Positions 24,898-33,922 of a DNA stretch of 64,000 nt are shown in pieces. This stretch comes from CAYRTV01 sp046483285. GTDB lineage: Bacteria > Acidobacteriota > Aminicenantia > Aminicenantales > Aminicenantaceae. The stretch is taken from contig JAWODN010000055.1 in assembly GCA_046483285.1 (NCBI GenBank), positions 54,328 through 118,327 of the forward strand, written 5' to 3'. The first letter of the stretch is position 1. Each line of letters begins with the position of its first letter. A program made the translations under genes and the position numbers. The notes under the pieces are model-generated. The model saw only the letters and a list, made by a program, of their open reading frames with translations. It was not told the origin of the DNA and searched no databases.

Positions 24898-25869
24898 TCA
24901 GGAGGAGGGAATGTCGATGCGGTGCTTTTTTATCAATTTAAACAAGCCCTGCCGGCTCATTCCAATCTCCTCAGCCGTTTGAGAACGGTTATAGTTGCAT
25001 TTTACCAGGGCGCGGTGGAGATAAATTTTTTCAAATTCATTTCTCGCTTTAAAAAAATCATTATGGGAAGGAATCTGCCGGTCGACCGTTTGCTGAATCC
25101 GCGATGAAAGATGATGTTTTTCTATTTCATTCTCATCGCCGGAAAAAATCAAGCATCTTTGCATTTCGTTCTGGAGTTCACGAACATTTCCCGGCCAGGA
25201 ATAAGCCGACAAAACCGCCAAGGCCCGTGGAGATATGGTGATCCCCGGCCGGCCGTTTTCCCGGCTGAACTTGGTTAAAAAATAGAGCGCCAATTCTTTA
25301 ATATCACTGCGTCTTTCTCTCAAAGGCGGAATTTCCAAAGAGATAATTTTCAGTCTGTAGTACAGATCTTCGCGGAATCTTTCTGCTTCGATTTCATTTT
25401 CGATACATTTATTGGTCGCGCTGATGAACCGGACATCAACATACCGCCGGCGGTTTTCGCCTATTCTCCGGATTTCTTTTTCCTGCAGCAGACGCAGCAG
25501 TTTAGCCTGAAGCCGCGGAGAAAGGTCGCCGATTTCATCTAAAAACAAAGTTCCCCCCTGGGCCTCTTCAATAAGGCCTTTTCTGTCCTGATAGGCACCG
25601 GTGAAAGCTCCCCTCATATAACCGAATAATTCACTCTCCAACAAATGCTCAGGGATGGCACCGCAATTCAAGGCCACGAAAGGACCGCTATTCCTGTGGC
25701 CGCAATGATGGATGTTTCTGGCCACAAGTTCCTTTCCGGTGCCGCTTTCTCCGCCGATAAAAACCGGGGCGTCACTGTCTTTAACCTTCTCTATAAAGGC
25801 ATTGATCTCCTTAATGGCCGAACTGAAACCGATCATCTTAAAAGAATTCGTACCGGACTCGTTCTTCAC
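24898..25869 (-). CDS. Sigma-54-dependent activator, stand-alone AAA+ and Fis-type HTH
   Basis: Protein of 323 residues that would hydrolyse ATP to open sigma-54 promoter complexes. Walker A GESGTGKE (40-47), GAFTGA loop (87-92), Walker B GGTLFLDEIGD, the R-finger region FREDLYYRLKIISLEIPPLRER and WPGNVREL are intact. The C-terminus is a Fis-like helix-turn-helix (NRSQTAEEIGMSRQGLFKLI). There is no receiver, GAF or PAS domain in front, so activity must be controlled by another protein, as for PspF. The GTG start is preceded by gggaggaaaga. The TPR gene upstream on the same strand is a candidate partner. Confidence 0.93.
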   Translation of the reverse strand: MKNESGTNSFKMIGFSSAIKEINAFIEKVKDSDAPVFIGGESGTGKELVARNIHHCGHRNSGPFVALNCGAIPEHLLESELFGYMRGAFTGAYQDRKGLIEEAQGGTLFLDEIGDLSPRLQAKLLRLLQEKEIRRIGENRRRYVDVRFISATNKCIENEIEAERFREDLYYRLKIISLEIPPLRERRSDIKELALYFLTKFSRENGRPGITISPRALAVLSAYSWPGNVRELQNEMQRCLIFSGDENEIEKHHLSSRIQQTVDRQIPSHNDFFKARNEFEKIYLHRALVKCNYNRSQTAEEIGMSRQGLFKLIKKHRIDIPSS

Positions 25870-25992
25870 TCTTTCCTCCCTGGGTCATCTGCTGTCCGGC
25901 CGCCGCCGGTTCAATGCCGCATGCATTTAAAAAGGACGGCGAAATTAGATTATTTTCTCAAGAAATATTGAAATTTCGGGAAAACGGTGACT

Positions 25993-28104
25993 CTACTTGC
26001 TCAATTCTTCCACTTTTTTTGCGGCGTCGCGGTAATTCTTTTTCCAATCCATTATTTCCTGGTACAACGCCAATGATTTTTCAGTCTCACCTCTATCTTC
26101 ATGCAGAGCTGCCAATTCATATTTCAAAGCATAGTATTGTTCGGTTCCCTTCTTGACAAAATCAAGAGCTTTGCTTATCCACTTCATCGCTTCATCAAAT
26201 TCTTTTTTTTGCCGGTAACAAAAACCGATGATGCTTGAACTTTCAACAAACAAATCTTCACTTTGAGCCGCCAGTTTGCATTCTTCAATAGCTTCATTCA
26301 TAAGCCCCTGCTCCAAGAACGCAATTCCTAAATTATAATGGCTGTCATAATCTTTTTGGTCCACTTTCTCAACCAGAGCCTGTCGAAATTCTGAAACAAT
26401 ATCCGTAAGAGCTTTCTCAATAACCGTGGTATCCCCCTTAAGCTGATAATTATAGACAGCTTTGATCGCTTCCAGTTCGTCTTTGATCCTGTCAGAAAGA
26501 TCATAAAATCGTTTGGCATCCGGTTCCTCCGCCGCTTCCGGAACAATGTCCGTTTCCGCGAAAATATCGGCGGCGGTTAATTTCTCTTCAGCCGTCTCTT
26601 GGTGTTCCCTGGGGGGAGGACTCCGTCTCGGAGGCGGCTGAGGTGTGAACGATCTGAAAATTTCCGTTTCTTTTTCGTGCGCATCCTTCACCCTTTCGGC
26701 CACATCTTCTTCCTGACCGGCTTCAATATATTTATTTAACTCTTCGACTTTGTTTTCAATCTTGGGATGCCCCGGATATTTCGCCCGTAATTCGCTAAGC
26801 ATCCGTTTTGCGTTTTTCATCAATTTTTGTTTCAGGTAAAGATCAACTTTAGCCAAGGCTGAATCAATGACCTCCTCGGATTCATTCAGCGGGAGAGACG
26901 ATGATTCACTTTCCTCGCCGGCGTCCCCCAATTCATTTTTCAGTTCATTATGAATTCGGTAATATTGCTCATTCTCCGGAAATAAATTTAAAAGCTCGCC
27001 GGAAACGGCAAAGCATTTATCTTTGAGATCTTTCTCCTTATATAGATTCAACAGAATTTTAAGAACCATTTCCAAACAGCTTTTTTGCCCATTCCCCCTG
27101 TAAATATCCGCTAATTTTTCCATGGTCCGCAGATGTGGAACCCTGCGGGAGATAATCAAGCCCAACAAACCAATGGCCTGATCGGTTTTCCGTTTCCTTA
27201 CCAGCTTATCGACCAGCGGTTCAAAAAGATTGAATGTGTCATCCAAGCGGTCTTTTTGGACATATATCTTCCCTAACTTGACTTTGGCTTCCACTTCTTT
27301 TTGATCAACCGATACGATTTTTGAAAAAATTTCTTCGGCCTTATCGATTTTCCCTTCCTCGAGATGAAAATTCCCAAAAATCGTTAAAGCCCGAGAATTT
27401 TCCGGATCTTTTTTTAAAATTTCATTTATAAGATCAAGCGATTCCTTCTTTTTGTTTTGTTTCTTATACAGGTTGATCAAATTCGTTAAAGTGCGCGAAT
27501 GATCTTCCTTAAGGCGTTTCGCTTCCTCTAAAATTTCGTCCACGCCTTTGAGGTCGTTCCGGCTCATTCTGAATTCAGCAACCTTATTCAATTCTTCAAC
27601 CGCTTTATCCATTTTTTCTTCTTTTTGATATAACCGGGCCAAAACAATTCGGGATTCCATATCCCCGGGCCCTAATTTAAGAAGAGATTCATAAGCCTCA
27701 ATAGCTTTTCCGGTTTTATTCTTACCGGCCAATGTGCGCGCCGATTTTTGATATTCCACTCTGGCTTCACTGGGAAAACCCTGATCTTCATATAATTCAG
27801 CCAAGCGGAGAGAGGTTTCAAAGTCATCCGGATCCATTCTTATGACCCGTTTGAGACAAGCGATGGTCTTTGAATATAATCCTTTCTCTTCATAAATCCC
27901 CGCAATTTTTTTGAATTCAGAGACGGCTTTTTCTTTCTGGTTGGATTTGACATAGAGGTCGCCGATAATATTCCGGATGGATATGTCCTGTTCTTCTCCG
28001 GTTAAAAGCTTCTGATATTCCGTTACGGCCTCGGAAAATTTTCCCTTTTTTATGAATTTTTCAGCCTGAGATTCGATTTTTTGTCTTTCTTTTTGGCTGA
28101 TCAT
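25993..28104 (-). CDS. Large TPR-repeat scaffold protein
   Basis: Protein of 703 residues, almost all helical. At least eight TPR-like units are visible from residue 1 to about 400, then a charged linker with a proline-rich stretch (PQPPPRRSPPP, about residue 490), then four or more TPR units near the C-terminus (YNLGIAFLEQGLMNEAIEECK, IGFCYRQKKEFDEAMKWISKAL). No signal peptide or membrane anchor, so it is cytoplasmic. This domain order resembles TPR proteins found near gliding or pilus genes in other bacteria, but no pilus gene is here. It is the first gene of the TPR - sigma-54 activator - Cys-cluster run. A copy of the short CTAAGGTATA motif lies directly before its ATG. Confidence 0.75.
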   Translation of the reverse strand: MISQKERQKIESQAEKFIKKGKFSEAVTEYQKLLTGEEQDISIRNIIGDLYVKSNQKEKAVSEFKKIAGIYEEKGLYSKTIACLKRVIRMDPDDFETSLRLAELYEDQGFPSEARVEYQKSARTLAGKNKTGKAIEAYESLLKLGPGDMESRIVLARLYQKEEKMDKAVEELNKVAEFRMSRNDLKGVDEILEEAKRLKEDHSRTLTNLINLYKKQNKKKESLDLINEILKKDPENSRALTIFGNFHLEEGKIDKAEEIFSKIVSVDQKEVEAKVKLGKIYVQKDRLDDTFNLFEPLVDKLVRKRKTDQAIGLLGLIISRRVPHLRTMEKLADIYRGNGQKSCLEMVLKILLNLYKEKDLKDKCFAVSGELLNLFPENEQYYRIHNELKNELGDAGEESESSSLPLNESEEVIDSALAKVDLYLKQKLMKNAKRMLSELRAKYPGHPKIENKVEELNKYIEAGQEEDVAERVKDAHEKETEIFRSFTPQPPPRRSPPPREHQETAEEKLTAADIFAETDIVPEAAEEPDAKRFYDLSDRIKDELEAIKAVYNYQLKGDTTVIEKALTDIVSEFRQALVEKVDQKDYDSHYNLGIAFLEQGLMNEAIEECKLAAQSEDLFVESSSIIGFCYRQKKEFDEAMKWISKALDFVKKGTEQYYALKYELAALHEDRGETEKSLALYQEIMDWKKNYRDAAKKVEELSK

Positions 28105-28110
28105 TTCATT

Positions 28111-28130
28111 CTGACCTATACCTTAGCCTT
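28111..28130 (-). repeat. Short motif copy before the TPR gene
   Basis: On the minus strand AAGGCTAAGGTATAGGTCAG, seven bases before the ATG at 28104. It matches the motif at 18817-18833 except for one base. It also contains a GGTATAG block that could be part of a -10, but a start so close would leave no leader. Confidence 0.5.
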
Positions 28131-28372
28131 ACCTCTGTTTAAAAAAATCGATCCCTCGCGGCCATGGGTGGGGGCAATGTTCGGCCCGTTCATCACACAG
28201 GCTAAAAACACTTTACATCATTTTTATTGATGCCGTCAACACCAGGCAGGGCACGCCGTCTCTTTTTTTTCAGGGCGGGTGAGGAGGATGATAAGGGGCA
28301 GCCGCAAGGTGATGCCGGGTTGAGGGGAAAAATGACGGGCGTCCGGAAGAAACTCAATGCCGGTGGTTTTCG

Positions 28373-28720
28373 TCAACGCGGGCGGACTTCTTTTAACCGG
28401 GCGGCTTTGCCTTTTAAATCCCGCAGATAATACAGCTTGGCACGCCTGACCCGGCCCTTCCTTTCAAATTTAATCTTCTTGATCATGGTGGAATGAAGGG
28501 GTAAAATCCTTTCCACCCCAATCCCGAAAGACACTTTTCTCACCGTGAAGGTCTCATTTATGCCGGAACTCCGCCGGGCGATAACAACTCCTTTGAAAAC
28601 CTGAATTCTTTCTTTTTCCCCCTCCCTGATTAAAACATGAACGCTGACAGTATCACCCACATCAAAAGAGTCAACTTCTTTTTTCATATGTTTTTTTTCA
28701 ACAGTCTCCATGATATTCAT
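28373..28720 (-). CDS. rplS: 50S ribosomal protein L19
   Basis: Protein of 115 residues at the subunit interface of the ribosome. Signature blocks: FDVGDTVSVHVLIREGEKERIQVFKG (ends about 45), ETFTVRKVSFGIGVERILPLHS, and KIKFERKGRVRRAKLYYLRDL. It is the last gene of the rpsP-khpA-rimM-trmD-rplS operon and overlaps trmD by 23 bases. No clear terminator follows; the 268 bp to the TPR gene hold no gene. Confidence 0.97.
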   Translation of the reverse strand: MNIMETVEKKHMKKEVDSFDVGDTVSVHVLIREGEKERIQVFKGVVIARRSSGINETFTVRKVSFGIGVERILPLHSTMIKKIKFERKGRVRRAKLYYLRDLKGKAARLKEVRPR

Positions 28721-29453
28721 TGGTTTTCCTCTCTTTATTTATCTTATTCAAAATATCTTTATCTTCCAGAGTCAGAAAGCTCTTTTTCAGCAATTCCGGG
28801 CGAAACCGTTTGGTCTTTTCCAACGATTTCTTCCTCCGCCAATGATCGATTTTTTTATGATCCCCTGAGAACAGCACCTCAGGGACCTTTAAGCCCCGGT
28901 ACTCACGCGGCCGGGTGTATTGCGGGTAATCCAACCTTCCGTGACTGAAGGATTCATTTTCCACAGATTCCGCTTTACCGACCACCCCGGCCACAAACCG
29001 GGAAACAGCATCAATAACAACCATGGCGGCAGGCTCCCCTCCGGTCACCACATAGTCTCCGATTGAAATTTCTTCCGTGGCTGCTTTTTCCGCCACTCTT
29101 TCATCCACACCTTCATAGCGCCCGCAGATTAAAATAACCTGTTCCTGAGCGGCTAAATTTTCGGCCATTTTACTGCTGAAACGTTTTCCTTGAGGGGACA
29201 GCAAACAAACAGACGCCTTTTCACTCTTTTTAAGGGCATCCACGGCACGAAATATGGGTTCCGGCTTCAAAACCATTCCCGGACTGCCTCCATAAGGCCG
29301 GTCGTCCACCTGCCTGTGCTTATCCCGTGTGTAGTCCCGCAGGTCATGAATCCCCACTTGGATAAGCCCTTTTTCCAAAGCTTTCTTCAATACGCCCGCC
29401 GAAAAAAATCCCGAGAACATATCCGGGAAAATGGTAATTATATCAAACCTCAT
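28698..29453 (-). CDS. trmD: tRNA (guanine37-N1)-methyltransferase
   Basis: Protein of 251 residues that methylates G37 of tRNAs with a G36, preventing frameshifts. The trefoil-knot SAM-binding blocks LSPQGKRFSS, ICGRYEGVDERV and EISIGDYVVTGGEPAAMVVIDAV are complete, and PQYTRPREYRGLKVPEVLFSGDHKKID matches the C-terminal tRNA region. ATG 29453 overlaps rimM by 11 bases; the 3' end overlaps rplS. Confidence 0.97.
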   Translation of the reverse strand: MRFDIITIFPDMFSGFFSAGVLKKALEKGLIQVGIHDLRDYTRDKHRQVDDRPYGGSPGMVLKPEPIFRAVDALKKSEKASVCLLSPQGKRFSSKMAENLAAQEQVILICGRYEGVDERVAEKAATEEISIGDYVVTGGEPAAMVVIDAVSRFVAGVVGKAESVENESFSHGRLDYPQYTRPREYRGLKVPEVLFSGDHKKIDHWRRKKSLEKTKRFRPELLKKSFLTLEDKDILNKINKERKTNEYHGDC

Positions 29454-29964
29454 TCAAATCCAAAAGCCCTTCCGGGGGGTCTATAATGATCCGCTTCCCG
29501 GGAATATCCACTTCCACGCAGATGTTTTCGCTGAAAGGAATCAAGACCTCCCGTTGATCTTGCCTTACCTGAAGCAAATCATTCCCGCCGGCCGGGATGA
29601 TCCCGGTAACTTCACCGGCTTCGCTTCCCTCAACTGTTAGTACAGCGCATCCAATCAGTTGAAAGTGATAGTATTCTCCCGGTTCGGTTGGAAAAAGCAC
29701 GCTTTCGGGTACCAGCACTTCCGCGCCCGCCAAAAGACCGGCCTCTTCAATAGAGTTCACTCCCTCTAATTTCAGCAGAAAGTAATCTTTTGCGGCGCGT
29801 AAAGACTCCACTCGATATTTTTCGATCGAGTTTCTTTTTTTTATAAATACTTTTGATAAAAAAAGCGGCTCAGGCGAATGGATAAAAGGATGAATTTTCA
29901 GCTCACCCTTCACCCCCCGGGCTTTAGCAATTCGCCCTATGCTGACTAAATTATCCTCTTTCAA
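29443..29964 (-). CDS. rimM: 16S rRNA processing factor RimM
   Basis: Protein of 173 residues that aids 30S maturation around the head domain and binds ribosomal S19. Recognisable parts: VSIGRIAKARGVKGELKIHPF (RimM N-domain) and the PRC-barrel C-domain with YYHFQLIGCAVLTVEGSEAGEV and LLQVRQD, ending in IPGKRIIIDPPEGLLDLNEV. Overlaps both neighbours by a few bases, consistent with translational coupling. Confidence 0.95.
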   Translation of the reverse strand: MKEDNLVSIGRIAKARGVKGELKIHPFIHSPEPLFLSKVFIKKRNSIEKYRVESLRAAKDYFLLKLEGVNSIEEAGLLAGAEVLVPESVLFPTEPGEYYHFQLIGCAVLTVEGSEAGEVTGIIPAGGNDLLQVRQDQREVLIPFSENICVEVDIPGKRIIIDPPEGLLDLNEV

Positions 29965-30187
29965 TAATTTCTAAATTGAATCTTCTCTTTAATTTCATGC
30001 CGGCGGCGCCAAGAATCACCCGGATGGCTCTTGCGGTTCTCCCCTGTTTTCCAATGACTTTACCCAAATCTTCCTGAGCAACTTTAAGTTCAAGAATTGT
30101 GGTTTGCTCTCCCTCTAATTGGGAAACCACCACTTGATCCGGACTGTCTACTAATGATTTAGCAATCATTTCTACGAGTTCTTTCAC
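29951..30187 (-). CDS. khpA: KH-domain RNA-binding protein KhpA
   Basis: Protein of 78 residues with a single KH domain (DLGKVIGKQGRTARAIRVIL contains the GxxG loop, here GKQG). Found between rpsP and rimM in many bacteria, where it partners with KhpB in RNA binding. A cctcctta-complement ribosome site (taaggagg) precedes it on the minus strand. Confidence 0.93.
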   Translation of the reverse strand: MKELVEMIAKSLVDSPDQVVVSQLEGEQTTILELKVAQEDLGKVIGKQGRTARAIRVILGAAGMKLKRRFNLEIIERG

Positions 30188-30207
30188 TGTAACCTCCTTA
30201 AAGTCAG

Positions 30208-30462
30208 TTAATCGGTTTGCTTTTCTCTTTTAGAAAATTTATGTAAAAGAGATTGGACAGTTTGAGAAGGCTGTGCTCCTTGTTCCAGCCAATAGTTTGC
30301 TCTTTCCATATTCACTTTTATTTCCGGGGGCTCCTTCAATGGATCATAATACCCCAGGATTTCATTTGTCCGGCCTTCTCTGGGTTTACGGGAATCCATA
30401 ACGATGATTCGATAAAAAGGCCTTTTTTTTGCACCGAGTCTTTTGAGTCTGATGGCAACCAT
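30208..30462 (-). CDS. rpsP: 30S ribosomal protein S16
   Basis: Protein of 84 residues. The signature VAIRLKRLGAKKRPFYRIIVMDSRKPREG at the N-terminus and EILGYYDPLKEPPE are clear. It opens the operon that runs to rplS, under its own strong promoter between it and ffh. Confidence 0.97.
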   Translation of the reverse strand: MVAIRLKRLGAKKRPFYRIIVMDSRKPREGRTNEILGYYDPLKEPPEIKVNMERANYWLEQGAQPSQTVQSLLHKFSKREKQTD

Positions 30463-30500
30463 TTTGAGTCTATTTCTCCAGCATTATTAGATAAATTTTG

Positions 30501-30529
30501 ATAATACCGAAATTAATAAAACAAGTCAA
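30501..30529 (-). promoter_or_regulatory. Promoter of the rpsP-khpA-rimM-trmD-rplS operon
   Basis: On the minus strand TTGACT (30524-30529), 17-bp spacer, TATTAT (30501-30506). Expected start about 30494, leaving a 32-base leader before rpsP. This separates the ribosomal operon from ffh. Confidence 0.6.
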
Positions 30530-30615
30530 CTCTTGATGATGCGCAACCCGGGGCTGCCGCAGAGGCCCGGCTCCGGAATATTATTTTGTGTTACGCTTTT
30601 TGCGGGACCGGAGGG

Positions 30616-31941
30616 CTAATGGGGTAAAGAAGACGACATCATTTTTTTAAAGCCCGGGCTTTTCATCATTTTTTTCATTTCAAAAAACTGCTTCAGCAGT
30701 TGGTTGACTTCAGACACGGGGCGTCCGCTTCCACGGGCGATCCGGCGGCGCCGGCTTCCGTTGATAATTTTGGGATTTCTTCTCTCTTCCGGAGTCATTG
30801 AATTAATGACCGCCTCATAATAAACCAGTTTTTTATCATCCACCGTCAGTTTGTTCATGTTCTTAAAGATGCCTCCGGCAGGCAAACCGCTCATAATTTG
30901 GGACAAAGACCCCATTTTTTTTATCTGATTCAATTGTTTTTGAAAATCTTCCAGGGTGAATTCCTGCTTTTTTAATTTCCTGGCCAGTTCTTCCGCCTGC
31001 TTGATATCCGTTTCTTTTTCCGCTTTCTCTATCAAGCTCAACATATCTCCCATCCCCAAAATCCGGGAAGCCATGCGGTCAGGATGAAACAGCTCCAGGC
31101 GGTCAAATTTTTCTCCGGTGCCTATGAATTTCACCGGTTTCCCGGTGATATACACAATCGACAAAGCCGCTCCTCCCCTGGCGTCCGCATCCAATTTGGT
31201 CAGGATAATCGAGGTCAATCCGATTTTTTCTTCGAACCGGGCTGCGCTTTTCACCGCATCCTGCCCTGTCAAAGCATCTCCCACATAAATGATTTCATCC
31301 GGTTCCAATATCTTCCCGGCCAGTTTCAATTCCTCCATAAGTTCAGTGTCAATGTGCAAACGTCCCGCCGTATCCACAATCAAGGGATTATGCCCCTGCT
31401 CCCGGGCATACTGTTTGACTTCTCTTAACGCCTTCTGAGGAGACGCCATGTGTCTTGGGGAAAGTTTGAAAAACGGGATGGAAATGGATTGTGCGATGGT
31501 CTCCAATTGCTCCTGCGCTGCCGGCCTTTTCAGGTCAAATGAAACCAACAGGGGTTTCCGCCCCCGGTCCGATTCCATTTTCGCTAATTTTCCGCAGGTG
31601 GTGGTTTTTCCTGTTCCCTGCAGCCCGACCAGCATAAACACAGCCGGAGAGGAGGTATACTCGAGTTCTTGTTTTTCCTGTCCCAGGATGGACGTCATCT
31701 CATCTTTGATTATCTTGATAACCTGCTGTGCCGGAGTCAAACTCTCCAGAACATGGCTGTCCAGGGCTTTTTGCTTGACCCCGGCTTCAAAACTTTTCAC
31801 CACCTGATAATTCACGTCCGCTTCCAAAAAAGCCATCCTCATCATTTTCAAGGCTTGTTCCATGTTTTTTTCCGTGATTTTGCCTTCACCACGAAGAAAT
31901 TTCACTATTTTTTGGAAACGGTCTGACAGTTGATTCAGCAT
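30616..31941 (-). CDS. ffh: Signal recognition particle GTPase Ffh
   Basis: Protein of 441 residues with N, G and M domains. G motifs: GLQGTGKTTTCGKLA (G1), DTAGRLHID (G3), TKLDADARGGAAL (G4 and closing loop). The methionine-rich M domain (about 300-435: MGSLSQIMSGLP, FFEMKKMMKSPGFKKMM) binds 4.5S RNA and signal sequences. With FtsY it delivers ribosomes to the membrane. Typical of the position upstream of rpsP. The promoter overlaps a repeat end upstream. Confidence 0.97.
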   Translation of the reverse strand: MLNQLSDRFQKIVKFLRGEGKITEKNMEQALKMMRMAFLEADVNYQVVKSFEAGVKQKALDSHVLESLTPAQQVIKIIKDEMTSILGQEKQELEYTSSPAVFMLVGLQGTGKTTTCGKLAKMESDRGRKPLLVSFDLKRPAAQEQLETIAQSISIPFFKLSPRHMASPQKALREVKQYAREQGHNPLIVDTAGRLHIDTELMEELKLAGKILEPDEIIYVGDALTGQDAVKSAARFEEKIGLTSIILTKLDADARGGAALSIVYITGKPVKFIGTGEKFDRLELFHPDRMASRILGMGDMLSLIEKAEKETDIKQAEELARKLKKQEFTLEDFQKQLNQIKKMGSLSQIMSGLPAGGIFKNMNKLTVDDKKLVYYEAVINSMTPEERRNPKIINGSRRRRIARGSGRPVSEVNQLLKQFFEMKKMMKSPGFKKMMSSSLPH

Positions 31942-31974
31942 GTCATTAATCCTTTCATCCCGGCCCGTGAATAA

Positions 31975-32003
31975 ATTATAGCGTATGTGAAACCCACATT
32001 CAA
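31975..32003 (-). promoter_or_regulatory. Promoter of ffh
   Basis: On the minus strand TTGAAT (31998-32003), 17-bp spacer, perfect TATAAT (31975-31980). The -10 is followed at once by TTATTCACGGGCCGGGATG, identical to the left outer end plus flank of the composite elements, so transcription would start inside this repeat fragment. Confidence 0.6.
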
Positions 32004-32101
32004 AATCCGCGCGAAGGACGGCACAGCTGATGAAGGGCCCCCGCCTTGACTTTTCCCGCTTTTATGTTTAAGTTAATAATCGTTTACCGAGGAGAGTCAT
32101 C

Positions 32102-32569
32102 ATGAAGCCCAAAATTGATTATAAAGAAATCATTAAGCTTATAGATCTTTTGGAAGAAAAAAAACTTTACCACTTTGAGCTGGAAACGGAAGGTTTTAAA
32201 ATCCGCATCGGGCGGAATCAGCCCCAAGCTGTCATCCAGAAAGGAATCCCTGTTCATGAGACGGCTCCTCCTCCTGCCGGCGAGGCCATTCCGGAAGAGC
32301 CTTCAACGGAAGAAACGCCTGGCAATAATCTTCATTATGTCGTCTCTCCCATGGTGGGGACATTCTACCGGGCCCCGGATCCTTCTTCTGAACCTTTCAT
32401 TGAAATAGGCGAACCGGTACAGCCTAATCAAACCATGTGCATTATCGAAGCCATGAAGCTGATGAATGAAATAGAAGCCGATGTTTCCGGAGTTGTGGAG
32501 GACATCCTGGTAAAAAATGGAGAACCGGTTGAATACGGGCAGAAGCTGTTCGCCGTCAAACCCAAGTGA
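32102..32569 (+). CDS. accB: Biotin carboxyl carrier protein of acetyl-CoA carboxylase
   Basis: Protein of 155 residues. The biotinyl domain at the C-terminus has the attachment motif EAMKLMNEI (Lys carries biotin) and the earlier SPMVGTFYRAP. The N-terminal KIDYKEIIKLIDLLEEKKLYHFELE is the usual helical start, joined by an Ala/Pro/Glu linker. It carries the CO2-charged biotin from AccC to the carboxyltransferase for fatty acid synthesis. gaggag ribosome site; the accC gene begins 9 bp later. Confidence 0.96.
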   Translation: MKPKIDYKEIIKLIDLLEEKKLYHFELETEGFKIRIGRNQPQAVIQKGIPVHETAPPPAGEAIPEEPSTEETPGNNLHYVVSPMVGTFYRAPDPSSEPFIEIGEPVQPNQTMCIIEAMKLMNEIEADVSGVVEDILVKNGEPVEYGQKLFAVKPK

Positions 32570-32578
32570 TTCATTCCC

Positions 32579-33922
32579 ATGTTTTCGAAAATCCTGATCG
32601 CCAACCGAGGAGAAATCGCCCTTAGAATCATCAGGGCCGCCGCGGAAATGGGAATAAAGACCGTCGCGGTTTATTCCGAAGCAGACAAAGACGCCCTGCA
32701 CACCGTGATGGCGGATGAAAAAGTATGCATCGGCCCGGCGAAATCCAGCGAGAGTTATTTAAATATTCCCAATATCATTTCCACCGCCAACATAACCAAA
32801 TCCGACGCCATTCATCCCGGCTATGGGTTTCTGGCGGAAAATCCCCGTTTCCCCGAGGTCTGCGGCCAGGAAGGGATCACTTTTATCGGCCCTTCGTCCT
32901 CCGTCATCCGCCTTATGGGGGATAAGAACAAAGCCAGGCAGGAAATGAAAAAAGCCAAGCTTCCGGTGATACCGGGATCAGATCAGATCATCGAAGATTT
33001 GGAAGAAGCCGCGAATCAGGCCAAAAAAATTGGCTATCCGGTTATCTTGAAGGCCGCGGCCGGGGGAGGCGGAAAAGGCATGCGGATCGTCAAGACGGAA
33101 TCCAGTTTATCCGATCAATTCATTATCGCCCGCAATGAATCACATTCCGCATTCGGCAACCCGGCCCTGTATATGGAGAAATACATTCAAGAATCCCGGC
33201 ATATTGAAATACAAGTTGTCCGGGACCACAAAGGAAACAGTCTGGCATTAGCTGAGCGGGAATGTTCGGTGCAGCGCAAGCATCAAAAAGTCATCGAAGA
33301 ATCCCCCTCCCCTTTCATTGATGATAAATTAAGGAAAAAAATGATCAAATCGGTCGAAGCCGCCGCCGATTATCTTGACTACACCAGCCTGGGAACCTTT
33401 GAATTTTTGGTGGATAAAGAAAAAAATTTTTACTTCATGGAAGCCAACACCCGAATTCAGGTGGAGCACCCCATAACAGAATTTTTATATGGAATCGATC
33501 TGGTCAAGGAGCAAATTAAGCTGGCGGCCGGTGAGCCGTTGTCTCTTAACCGGAATATGGATTACCGGGGCCACAGTGTTGAATGCCGGATCAATGCGGA
33601 AGATTCCCAGACCTTCATTCCTTCGCCGGGGAAAATTGATTTTTTGGTTTTTCCAGGCGGACAAGGCATCCGGGTCGATTCCGCAGCTTATCAAGGGTGG
33701 AAAATCCCTCCACATTATGATTCCCTTCTGGCCAAAATCATTGCCCATGCGCCCACCCGGGAAGAAGCCCTGAAAAAAATCGAAACCGCCCTGGAGATGA
33801 CCACGGTGGTTGGAGTCAAAACCAATATTCCGCTGCATCTGAAAATATTGGGCAATTCCCACTTCAGACATGGCGATTACCATATTCAATTCCTGGAGAA
33901 GCTCCTCGCCTCCGGGAAATAA
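32579..33922 (+). CDS. accC: Biotin carboxylase
   Basis: Protein of 447 residues that carboxylates biotin on AccB using ATP and bicarbonate. Marks: KILIANRGEIALRIIRAA, HPGYGFLAENPRF, the glycine-rich ATP-lid AAAGGGGKGMRIV, ERECSVQRKHQKVIEE, FMEANTRIQVEHPITE (catalytic Glu, Arg), and GHSVECRINAED. Complete. The carboxyltransferase genes accA/accD are not in the window. Its stop is immediately adjacent to the stop of the opposing lectin-like gene. Confidence 0.97.
   Translation: MFSKILIANRGEIALRIIRAAAEMGIKTVAVYSEADKDALHTVMADEKVCIGPAKSSESYLNIPNIISTANITKSDAIHPGYGFLAENPRFPEVCGQEGITFIGPSSSVIRLMGDKNKARQEMKKAKLPVIPGSDQIIEDLEEAANQAKKIGYPVILKAAAGGGGKGMRIVKTESSLSDQFIIARNESHSAFGNPALYMEKYIQESRHIEIQVVRDHKGNSLALAERECSVQRKHQKVIEESPSPFIDDKLRKKMIKSVEAAADYLDYTSLGTFEFLVDKEKNFYFMEANTRIQVEHPITEFLYGIDLVKEQIKLAAGEPLSLNRNMDYRGHSVECRINAEDSQTFIPSPGKIDFLVFPGGQGIRVDSAAYQGWKIPPHYDSLLAKIIAHAPTREEALKKIETALEMTTVVGVKTNIPLHLKILGNSHFRHGDYHIQFLEKLLASGK

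Noticed and set aside
30545..30575. GC-rich inverted repeat between ffh and rpsP as a terminator
   Set aside because: No T-run on either strand after it.
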